Shown here: positions 37,718-47,444 of the stretch, piece by piece
How positions within the stretch are numbered: the first letter of the stretch is position 1
How the letters are laid out: each line of letters begins with the position of its first letter
DNA from: Apis mellifera
Taxonomy: Eukaryota > Arthropoda > Insecta > Hymenoptera > Apidae
Length of the DNA: 64,000 nt
Direction: 5' to 3'
Assembly: GCF_003254395.2 (NCBI RefSeq)
Contig: NC_037649.1
Span: forward strand, 10,131,931-10,195,930
Translations under genes and position numbers: made by a program
The notes under the pieces: generated by a model
What the model was told of the DNA's origin: nothing
What the model saw: only the letters and a program-made list of their open reading frames with translations
The model's database searches: none

Positions 37718-38751
37718 TAAGGTTAAGACGTAATTTTTTGCTATATTTTCGATAAATTGAATTTACTTCGATATTTATCAATATTTTAAACGAATTGAAT
37801 GAATTTCGATATTGAAATGTTTCATTGAACCAATATTCTATGTTTATGTCTGTTATTCGTATACGAACTGTTTCAATTAGTTTACTCACGTTCGCATCTC
37901 CATTATTTTTATTATATAAATGTTTTTATTAAACCAATGTTCCGCGTTTATGCGTATTATTCATACGTAGAGAGTTTTAGTCGGTCATATTCACGTTCGT
38001 ATTTTTATTTATTTACATCATAAAGTACAACTAATTTTTAAAATTATTTTTTTAAAATCATTAATATTTATTTATTTACCTTAACGATACGATTTTGTCA
38101 CGATATCGTTAAAGATGATACAAAATAATTAATTTATACGTTTTGTATCTATATACGTATATATAAATACATATTTCAAATAACTTTCAGCAAAGTTTTA
38201 GCAATTCTAATATCGCGTAGCGAAATTTTAACGAACTAGCGAAATCACTTTATATACATGTATATTTCTTCTTTAAAGTCTATCTTTTCTCACGATTCTT
38301 CCACGAATCTTTCATCCATGAATGAATTATAATCGAGGATACGATAATATCTCTCATTATCTTTCATCATCTTTTAATAAAAAGATCATTTCAACCGTCC
38401 AAATTCCAATTATAATGCAATTTTTTTCTCTCGCGAAATCACAACGTTTCACAATTTCCATATTATTGTGCGTGGGCTCCGAGACGGAAAGAAGATGTTT
38501 AATCTGAACGCGTCAACCTTAATCCATCAAGCTTTTATGGCATATCCTATTCAAAGAGAAGGCAATATTCTTCGGTGGAGCAGAGCGTGGCTTACACCAC
38601 CGACGAGGAATAAAATTTCTGCCGGAATCAAGTATCTTGCGAGGAAAAGAGGTCCAATGTCTTGCGTTGGATCATCGATCACGACGCTCAGAAACCCTTT
38701 CTGGTCTCGTACACCACCCTCTCGCTCATTGTCAGACAATTTTTCTACCCC

Positions 38752-38782
38752 TTCTCTTCTTCTTCTTCTTCTTCTTCTTCTC
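38752..38782. repeat. TTC trinucleotide microsatellite
   Basis: A pure CTT/TTC run immediately followed by TCCCAG, which makes it look like a splice acceptor. The sequence after it has an immediate stop or short frames in all phases, so I treat it as a repeat only. Confidence 0.85.
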
Positions 38783-38851
38783 CCAGTAGCTGATTCTAGA
38801 CAAGGTTGACGCTCGGAAAACGGATAACTCGATCATGATCAACTGTATAGA

Positions 38852-38872
38852 TTTTTTTTTTTTTTTTTTTTT
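38852..38872. repeat. Poly-T tract of 21 bases
   Basis: A homopolymer run. It could be the reverse-strand trace of a poly-A tail from an old retro-insertion of the preceding sequence (38380-38810 is open on both strands), but no target-site duplication was recognised. Confidence 0.8.
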
Positions 38873-39480
38873 AGAGAAAAAATATTATTATTTCTCCCGT
38901 AACGAAATTTCAGTTTTTTTCCCCAAATATCATGTATTTAATCGCAATACGTGAATTTTCATTTTTTGCGAAATATTTATGTGACGAAACAGTTGGACAT
39001 GGTTTATTCGTTGCTAATTTTTTATCGTATTGCAGTCACGTATGCGAATACATATTACAATATTTTAAATATAAATATAACAGCTTTTCCTAATTTACGT
39101 ATTTTCCTGTTTTTTTTTATTGCCTATTTCATGGTATTTCTCGCGTGTACACGATATTGTGGAAACATTGTAGATGCTACGAATCTATCGGCACAGCTTA
39201 TTCAACGACACGCTTTTCATTTCGCGTTACACCGTGTCATTCTTTCCAAACACGACGAAACCCATGGTTCTTCAAGCGTGATCTGATGATAGGAAAAAAG
39301 GAAGAAATCACGTTTCTTGTAACTGTTTGCAACGATAAAGATCTTAAACACGTTCGCGCAATTCGAACGCGTGGCAAATCATTGGACACGCATCGTGGAA
39401 AATCCGATACCTTTCATAATTTCTCGCGCCCCCCCCCGTCATAAATTTCAATTATCGAGCACAACCAAATACTGATATAT

Positions 39481-41781
39481 AGAATCGATCGTGAATCGCG
39501 TATAATCTCGCGGTGTACTGCAAACTACACCTCTCGCGTCGAATTTTATCGAGTTTCATCACGCTTCTACCCTCCCCTCTCTTTATTCTTACCTCTCGCG
39601 ATCTCTCCCTCCACGTATTTCACGAAACAAACAGCAGATGGGAAACGAGATTTACAAGGTGGAACGATACAAAGTCTCTAAACCGGATAACCTGCTTATT
39701 TTCCTCGGTTTCGATTGATCACTGTACAATATATACAAGCTGAAAAAAAGAAAGAAAGAAAGAAGAGAGAAAAAGAGTGCACAGTCTCCTTGCTCCCTTC
39801 CCGATCCCAGGAATAACATTGTCCGTACCGCTGTACACCCATTAAGTTTTTATGTTTCCTTCCAAAGGTATGCTCTACCTAGCCGGTTGCGTATATAACT
39901 CGTAAACCCTCCTTCCACCCACCCTCTTCTCCACCTCCTCCACCAACCCTTGTCCCCATCGCCTCGCTCTTTCCACCGTCCTCTCCCTCGGCCGAAGAAG
40001 GACGAACTCGCGTGATGGCATCCCCTACGCTCGGTAAATAAATTGCTTCGACCTTATCAGGAGTAATAGGAGCGCGCACGACACAGATTGGTCGGCGTCG
40101 GGCACGCGAATTAAAAGTTACTGCTCCACGCCTCGCGCCTCCGTCGCGTATCGCGAGGAAAAACCTCCGAGAGGGGCGTTGTTTCACCCCTTCCTCTCCC
40201 TCCTATAGACGAGATCGGTATTTCGTTAAATTTAAAGAAAAAAAAAAAGGAAAAAAGATCTCGCTGGCGAGAACCTCGGAAGGATTTCTGGGGAAGAATC
40301 CTTGGGAGAGCATCGGTTTTTACCCATCCCTCCCTCGACACGTCCATCACCATTTCCTCGCGTTAGACAGCGACTCGCTCGAGAAATCTTTCTCCCCACC
40401 TAAGAGGAAATCGAGGCGGTCTCCTTTTCGATTCGTCGCTCCCGATATATTTCCCTCTTACCTTAACATCGGTTCGGTAACTGTCTTTACTTTCGGTAAA
40501 GTAAGCCTTTTCCATCTTCGGTTTACCTCTCTCCCTTATTTTCTCCTCTTGTTCTCGTCATTTCCGTATAGAAACGAGGATCACGCCTAAAAATTTGTTC
40601 ACGCCTCGCCTCGTGCGTTTGTTTTCATCGTTTTCATCGAATCGATCTCTTTCTCGTCGTTTCTCGGTCAACTGTCGCTAGAGAAGAAGAAGAAGGAGAA
40701 GAAGGAGAAGGGAAGAAAGATAGGAGGAGGCTGCATTTACTTCTGCCTGATTGATACGATTTTATTGGCTAGGCAAGATTTATCGACACGCTGTTTTGCA
40801 TATGATTGATTCGCGTCGATTCTCTCGTTTCCTCGACGATACCGCGTGCTCTGTTTACCCTTCTTCTTCTTCTTCTTTTTCTCCCTCTTCCATTTCTGTA
40901 GCTTCCGTTTGTTCCATTATCGGCCCGCGATGCCATTGTATCGTTCTGTCCCAGACACCAATATTGGTTACGAAATAGTAAGACGTATCCGTTGAATTCC
41001 ACCTTCTTTTTCCACGATATCGCCTCCACGCGATATTTTTCAAATCATCCTGCGAGAAAATGGAACCCGTTTATTGAATCCTCTGTGTTCGTGGTTCATG
41101 GTTGATGAAAATGTATATATAGATATATGTACGTATAAGACGACGATTGGGTGTACGAATTTGAATGTTCCTTGGCTGATTGCTGCGTTAAATAAATATA
41201 AAATATAGAAAAAAGGAACGATTCGAACGATTCGAATGTTTTCCTTATATTGGAAATTTGTCGAATTTTTATATTTGCCTTGCTTTTACCTTGTTTTTTT
41301 TTTTTTCTATCTTAACATCAATTTTGATCTTGTGCCAACGCGTAGGTTAATGGCGAGGATCGATAAAGGAAAGAAAAAAAAAAAAGTTCCCATTTAGCAA
41401 ATAGGAATATTTTTCGGTAGCGCGTGTTCGAACAAATATTACCGTTGAAAGATGAACGTTGAAAAATGCTGGATCGAAACGTTTGAAACGTTAATATCGG
41501 GAATTTAAAGTTCCGTCTCTCGAGAGAGGGAACGTTATAACGACGGTGGATATTTCTGAAATAGAAACGTGACGAAAGATCTTCGCGTTGAAAAATTGAA
41601 AGTAAAGAAAACTTGCTTACTTAAGAGTTACCGCTACCGACGCGATATCCTATCGATTTATAACCAAACTTTCTCGACGTTTCACGGTTACGAAACGAAC
41701 GATTAATTTAGGGAAGGAGGGAGATGAACTTGCCGTTTCGTCGCCGTGATTAATGCGGGGATGAAAAATCGTTGAAATCGG
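39481..41781. other. Intronic DNA upstream of the ratchet site, no gene seen
   Basis: Composition returns to mixed CpG-rich sequence with purine tracts (39742-39776, 40225-40250 and 40683-40720). No exon with paired splice signals was found on either strand. Confidence 0.4.
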
Positions 41782-41808
41782 CCGTCTTCTTTTCTGTTTC
41801 AGGTGAGT
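41782..41808 (+). promoter_or_regulatory. Recursive (zero-length exon) splice site: acceptor fused to donor
   Basis: The pyrimidine tract ccgtcttcttttctgtttc is followed by CAG at 41800-41802 and immediately by GTGAGTC from 41803. Both halves are near consensus. Splicing the 8452 donor to this acceptor regenerates G|GTGAGT, so the intron could be removed in two steps. A branch-point-like gattaat lies about 55 bases upstream. No other place in the downstream + strand combines a tract this good with GTRAGT. The function is inferred from the known architecture of ratchet points in long insect introns. Confidence 0.5.
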
Positions 41809-41868
41809 CGGTAAAACAATCGTATTTGTCATCTATGAATTTTTCCGGGACTAATGGAAACTCTTGCG
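41803..41868 (+). CDS. agrn: Candidate second coding exon (RS-exon) of the agrin-like gene, 22 codons
   Basis: It starts right after the strong acceptor and ends at TTGCG|GTAAGACC, a good donor. The upstream coding exon ends with one base of a codon (phase 1). Only in that phase is this 66-nt exon open: the split codon becomes Gly, followed by ESVKQSYLSSMNFS and GTNGNSC, and it again ends with one base, so it is symmetric 1-1 and can be included or skipped without a frameshift. The other two frames meet stops within four codons. It contains one N-glycosylation sequon (NFS) and a Cys. In known agrins the NtA domain is followed by a cysteine and a linker before the first follistatin/Kazal module, which fits loosely. 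Because the exon begins with GTGAGT, it may be spliced out after recursive splicing. Low coding complexity and short length limit certainty. Confidence 0.42.
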
Positions 41869-44800
41869 GTAAGACCTTCCTCTCTGATTTACGAGCCCGG
41901 GGATATGAATGTGTGTGAGGGAGCGTCGGGTATGAGTTATTAGCTGAAAAATATGTTTTCGCGGAAACTTTGGATTAAATTGACAAAGGGGCCAAGTTTT
42001 CACCGTTGCTGAATCTCGCCCTTCTCCCAAAGTCGTGATTTATACTCGCATTAAGGGATTTTAAAAACTAACGCTTCGACGGATATCGAGTAAATTTCTA
42101 ATACGACTAATAGGGAGGGAAGGGGGAGGGATCGATTTCCCCTCGCGAAATTAAACCTTATCCGCTCCGTATCCGTGTTTACTTATCGTTAGACAGTTTA
42201 TATCTCGTTACGGTGTATTTTTTTTTTTCCTACGATCTTCTTTTCATCAAGTAACGAGATCTTATCGATCTCGAATCTTTCCATAATCCATTCATATCCC
42301 GAATGAATAACCAGAAAATCTAAATTCTTCCATTTCATCTTCTCTTATTAACCTCTCTATTAACCAATTACTTGTAATATCAGATATCGAATCCGAATCG
42401 TAACCTGTTTTGATTAAACGTTTCTCAAAGTTTTGTAACGCGCGACACATATTTGGTCGAGCAGTTTCAGTCACCTTGCCTTGCAACACGAATTGAATAT
42501 CTTCCTGCTTCGGGTGGACAAATTAAATCGTATCTTCTACTCTCCTCGCTAAATTTAACGGTGAAATTAATTTCGAACCCCCTCCCTTCCGTCCTGAATC
42601 CGCAGTGCTCCCCGGATGGCTCTCCTGCCTAATGCCAGTCATAATTTAATCGTGCGTTTAACGTACACGTTACGGCCCTCCTCCTCCCCCTCCCTCCTAA
42701 TTATCCCCCGTATTGTCGACACCCGGGGTCGAGGTTAGCTCGACGGGAACGTGCAAATGTTTATCTTTAATTGTCGGTGGGTGGCGGGAGAAATAACCCT
42801 GCAGGTTTTCGAGTCGGTCGGCCTCCGTCGTTCGAGTTGCGGTCGCGTTAGTTGTAAAAGAGGAGCACAGGAAGGGGAGGGGAGAAGGAGAGAGGAGAGA
42901 GGAGAGCACGTCTAGGAGATCTGGCGGAAGGAGGAAAGTTCGAGGGGAGGGTGACCCGGTTCGACTAATACTAGGTTAGGTTTCGTCTACTTTGACCCAA
43001 CCCAACTTAACCTTAGATTAGACCAACGGACCGTGCGCTTGTTCACTTGCGCGCCGTCTTTACCGACACGGTCCTCGACATAACCGTACCTTTCCGCTGG
43101 CTGCGCTTTATACGCGCCGAGACAAAGACGCCTCGAGAACTTTCGTTCGACGCGCTGCGCTTTCCCTCCCCCCATTTTCTTTTTCCACTTTTATTTCCCC
43201 TTTTCTTAGAACGTTTCTAAAGAAAGAATTTTCCTCGTCTCGTTTCTCTCTATTTTGCACGAGGATCTAAGTTTCGGGGATTTTTAAGTATTCGAGCGGA
43301 TTACACGAAACGTGGAAGGATAAATAGTTAGTTTTTCTCTTTTCGATTGAGAATTGGAACGAAGATACGTCATAATTGGGGAGAATATTTGCCCGGTCAC
43401 GTTTCGTTTGACGGCACCATTTTGAACAATTTCGAACGGATATTAATTCGAAACGAGTGGTTGGGATATTCATGAGGGAAATTGTCCATTGTTTAATCGT
43501 TTATTAGCTCGTAACGGGTGATTCGGCCGCATTCGCGATTAATTTTCACTCGTCCGCTCGTTCGTCTTGTCGTCCAGCGATGTGTCGCACGATCCGCCGT
43601 CCCGCTTGCCTTCGAGAGTACATAACGCCCGTTTGACGGACGCGGGATCCTGTACCGAATCCTGTCCTGTGTACTTAAGGAATCGACGCCAAACATAATT
43701 ACAGGTTTCGCCCGTTTGCCCGCGACAAACACACCGATCCACCTAATACGGTCAAATACTACGTTCCTACGTTTCCGTTCCCCAATGTTCTAAACTTCAT
43801 CGCTGCTAGCACGCTGGGCGACGATCATTAAATATCCTCCCCCTGTATCATACATCCTGCGCTACGTTCCAATTTCCAACATCAATTCTCGACGATCGTT
43901 TACGAATCAATGATAATAGTAATGATAATCTCATCCGATTTTACCGTTACGATTTTAAGTTAAAAATTGTGAAGGAGGATACGTTGGATACGAGACATCC
44001 TCTCCTATGTGCGGGTACAAAAGAAAACAGGCTCACAGGGTCGCGATACGCGTAAATCTCCCTCAGGTCGGTACAATATTTACGTTGAACGAGGTAGATT
44101 TGCCGAGTTCTCTTCGGAGGCAGCCGCATAATTAGGTCCTGGGAGGACAGATCCGGAAAGTCGCGTAACTTTGTAACAGAATTAACCCGCCCATATCTCG
44201 TCCCATCTTGCGCCCGCGTGTCCCCTTATTCGTTCATTCGGTTAGCCTCCTTCCATCTTGCACGCCTGGTGGAATCGCTTGGACGTTGGGCGCGAGGACC
44301 GGCTTATTAAATTCCAACTCCAACTTTCTTCTCATTTGACACAATACCGCCTCGTATCTTTGCACGCCTCGTAACTGCGTTTCTCCTACGGAACCCGCAT
44401 TTTACACCACCCTTCTCTCCTCTCTGTCTGTCTCCTTCTCCTTCTCCCGTTCACCTCGCTCGATTCCCTTCCCACGTTGTTCCACGTTGAACTGTGACCT
44501 TCCACCACGTGCTTGACTTAAGCGCAATTTAATGTGGTTTAAGTTCGCGCAAGGAGTCGGGATGGAAACAAGTTGCCGCGCCTAATCAAGCCTCGCTTTA
44601 GAGAGACCCTCCCGCTCCCCAGAGATGTTGGAAACTACTTGTCTGACTAATAATCGCGGTGGATTTTCCAAGTGAAATTTCGGCCCGAGTGGATTCTTCG
44701 ATCGTGCATTTTCAAAGGGTTCTTCCTTAGATGGAATTGTTTTCTCTTTTTTTTTTTCCTCGAAGGATCTTTGCAAATAGACTTTCTTTTCTTTCTCGGT

Positions 44801-45451
44801 CAGAAATCGATAGTTTCGATCACAAGTGGCGCAATTAATCCCCGTTCGACTTTCGGTTCGATCGTTGAGAAGTTGAGAACGGAAAATTACAGCGAGTCGA
44901 ATCGCGGCTTCCTTTCGATGCCGTATAACCCATATCCGTGCGATATTTACTCCATAAATCTGACTTAATTAAAGTCGTAGCCCGATACACGGCCGATTCA
45001 GGGAGCCGGTAACAACGTTACCGTCTCACATTCTACGTAATCAAGTACACGGGACAAACTTGATGGAACGGTCTCTGATTACACCAGTTTGCCACCAGTC
45101 GTTCCGCTTTATCTGTCGCCCGGGACAACCACCGAATATCCCACGAGATAACTCGTGGATTAAACTTATCGTTATTCCACCCTTTTCGATCGAGCCTCGA
45201 TCCATTCGCTCTCTTCCCCTCCCCTTCTTTTTCTCTTCCCCAAGAAACGAAAAATACACATCACACGCGTTAAAGGGATGCGACCGGAAAGCTGAGAAGT
45301 CGCCTTATCGCGAGGATAATATATTTCGCCCGCGACTTACGACTTCCGACAAATTTAAACGCGCTTCATAGGTATCCTCGATAGGTATCGATTTCTGGGC
45401 GGCACGGCTGGTGGCGGGTTCCTCGATATAATCGTGTTATTCCGGAAGCCG

Positions 45452-45600
45452 CGTCGTCGTCGTCGTCGTCGGTGGTGGTGCGCTCCTCGTTTTCCGTATT
45501 TGTCTTGTCTTCCGCTCTGCTCACAAAAGGGAGCCGAGCGGACGGACGGGTGAATATCCCGGCTGTTAGCGAGGGGAGAGGAGGAGGAGGAGGAGGAGGA
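45452..45600. repeat. CGT and GGA trinucleotide microsatellites
   Basis: A pure CGT run at 45452-45471 followed by GGT triplets, and a GGA run at 45579-45600. They produce Asp and Pro runs on the - strand. Confidence 0.85.
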
Positions 45601-46523
45601 TGAACGTGTAGGCGAGAGACGTAGAGGGATCGGAGGGAGGGGGATGGAATTTGACGCAGGGGCGGGAAAATAAAGTGGAGAAATTCCACCTGGTCGGACG
45701 TATCCGCGGTCCTCGTGCGCAGGAAAGGAGATTCATCGGCGGTGGTCGAGCAAAGAATTCGAGAATTTCGCCTTTTAGCTGCGTTCATCCTGCGCCATCA
45801 CGAGAGACGAATGAACGAACGAGAGATTTTGGCGAGGAAAGGAGGAAAGTTTAGTAAAGTTTCTTCTCACGAGGATACGATTTCGTGCCGAAGGAGATTT
45901 TTCGCAGCAGAAGAATAATAAAATTCGTTTATTCTATATAATTTCTTTAGAAAAGAAGAGTCAAAACTTCTAGTTCTAACCCTTATAATCGATCCTTGGC
46001 GATGTGGAATCTTGTTGTGCGCCTCTTTCTCATTTTCCCGCGTCGTTCCTCCGTTCGTTTGTAGAGGAAAGGGTCTGGCGAAATTAAAAACATTTAGTTC
46101 CGCGAGAAGGAAGGCGAGGAGCCGTTCTCATAAGCCGGTGACGCATCTTGGAGCCGGGGATAGGGGAGGATGGGCGGGAAGCTGGAGGGAGTAGGTGGAA
46201 ATCTCGTATCCACTTTGGAGATGTACACGGGTCGGGCTTCGAAAGGGAGATGGGATGGGTGGACGAGACGAAAGGACTGGAATTAATTCGAGATACCAAG
46301 CTTAACCGAGGAGAATCGGATCTGATGATTTTCAACTAGTCCCCTCTTTTATTAATCGCGCAACGAACATTTTCACGAACGAAATCTGGAAAAACTTAAA
46401 CGGGAATCGCGATTGGAATCGTATCGAGTCGCATAATCGAAGTTGGGAGTGGCAACGACGAGCAAGTGGCCGTCGATGCACGTGACGCGAAACGGGAGAT
46501 GGGGAAAGGTCGGTGATGGAGGC

Positions 46524-46542
46524 TGCGTAAGCAGATTACGCA
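46524..46542. promoter_or_regulatory. Palindromic bZIP-like site TGCGTAA-N5-TTACGCA
   Basis: Two exact inverted heptamers are separated by gcaga. TTACGCAA resembles C/EBP and PAR-domain bZIP half sites. It sits in a stretch of non-repetitive sequence that also has a homeodomain-type ctaattaag (46582-46590). The regulatory role is inferred only from motif shape. Confidence 0.25.
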
Positions 46543-47384
46543 ACTGTGTAATTGAATGGCCACTCTAAATACCCCGGCCGCTAATTAAGAAGGCGATCAA
46601 TCGATTATCCCGAGCCGGCATCGATACGCGTTTACTCGTTCCACCTAGCCTCTCCTGATCCGCTCTTCTAGCAATGTACCCGTGACGCCGACCAGGGATT
46701 CGTAATATAGTTGGCCCGTTACCGGAGGGGCTTTTAACCCTCCTCGCCCTCCGCTGCGCCACTTGCCACCCCCGCTAAGTCTGTTATCAGCGAACCCCAG
46801 CCTCATCGGAGGACTGGCGCTCGGCTAACTGCCGATTATTGCCGCCGGCATAACCTTCGATTGAAATCAACCCCTAGCCACCGCGTTTAACGGTCTCCCA
46901 ATCAACGACCTGCCACGCCAGACATGATATATCCTCCGTCTTTCCTACGGATCTATCCTCCATCTTCTTTTCCTCCTCTTTGCGAATTCCAGATGGAATT
47001 TTGGAAAAATTCACAAGGGGAAGGGAGAGAGATCGAGGTCAATAGGGCAGGCAGGGCAGTGTGTTGTTAATAGGGTGTAATTGGTGGAACGAATCAAGTA
47101 TTTATATATATATATAGGGTAACGTTTGGGATTAAAGGTAGTTAATGAGGTTAGCGAGCGTGAGGTTGTTCGGTGCACGCGATGGTCGAAGGTATAATAT
47201 TTGAAATATTGAGGCGGCAAGTGGAACGTTTAGCATCTTTCATGGAAGATTATGGGCGGAGGTGAATCGTTGATCCCACTGGCGGAGGTCGAGCTTTCGA
47301 GGGATTTAAGAGCCGGATGATAAATATTAAAATAACAATTTGAATTCCACTTTCGTTCAAGCTACGACGGAATCCCGAGAGGGT

Positions 47385-47444
47385 GGAAGGAAGGAAGGAA
47401 GGAAGGAAGGAAGGAAGGAGGGAGGGAGGGAGGGAAGGAAGGAG
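47385..47444. repeat. GGAA/GGGA tetranucleotide tract
   Basis: A continuous purine tract of GGAA changing to GGGA and back. Such runs can serve as ETS-factor landing sites, but nothing shows use here. Confidence 0.9.

Larger units (their letters stand above)
36131..39480. other. AT-rich island inside the CpG-rich host intron
   Basis: The composition changes sharply: A+T-rich sequence with few GC-rich patches, unlike both flanks. It contains the decayed Tc1-like fragment, a candidate promoter with leader and first exon, a TTC microsatellite (38752-38782) and a poly-T run (38852-38872). One explanation is transposon-derived DNA. Another is a nested housekeeping gene, which in Hymenoptera often sits in AT-rich sequence. 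Both may apply. Confidence 0.55.
8453..41802 (+). other. Long first intron of the agrin-like gene (inferred)
   Basis: It begins with GTGAGTCTC at 8453 and is proposed to end at the pyrimidine-tract acceptor at 41801-41802, giving 33.35 kb. No intervening exon with both good splice sites and phase-1 compatibility was found. The stretch carries most of the tandem repeats of the window, an AT-rich island with a candidate nested promoter, and many microsatellites. Long 5' introns are usual for extracellular-matrix genes. Confidence 0.4.

Noticed and set aside
38951..39286. Hydrophobic 111-codon frame reminiscent of a membrane protein or odorant receptor fragment
   Set aside because: AT-rich DNA gives hydrophobic frames by default. 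It starts at GTG and shows no receptor motif.
42960..43025. ccaaccc/ttaacctta stretch resembling insect telomeric repeats
   Set aside because: It is too short and irregular, with no TTAGG array.
45366..45788. 140-codon - strand frame with Asp and Pro runs
   Set aside because: The runs come from CGT and GGA microsatellites. There are no splice sites, no domain, and equally long frames on the other strand.
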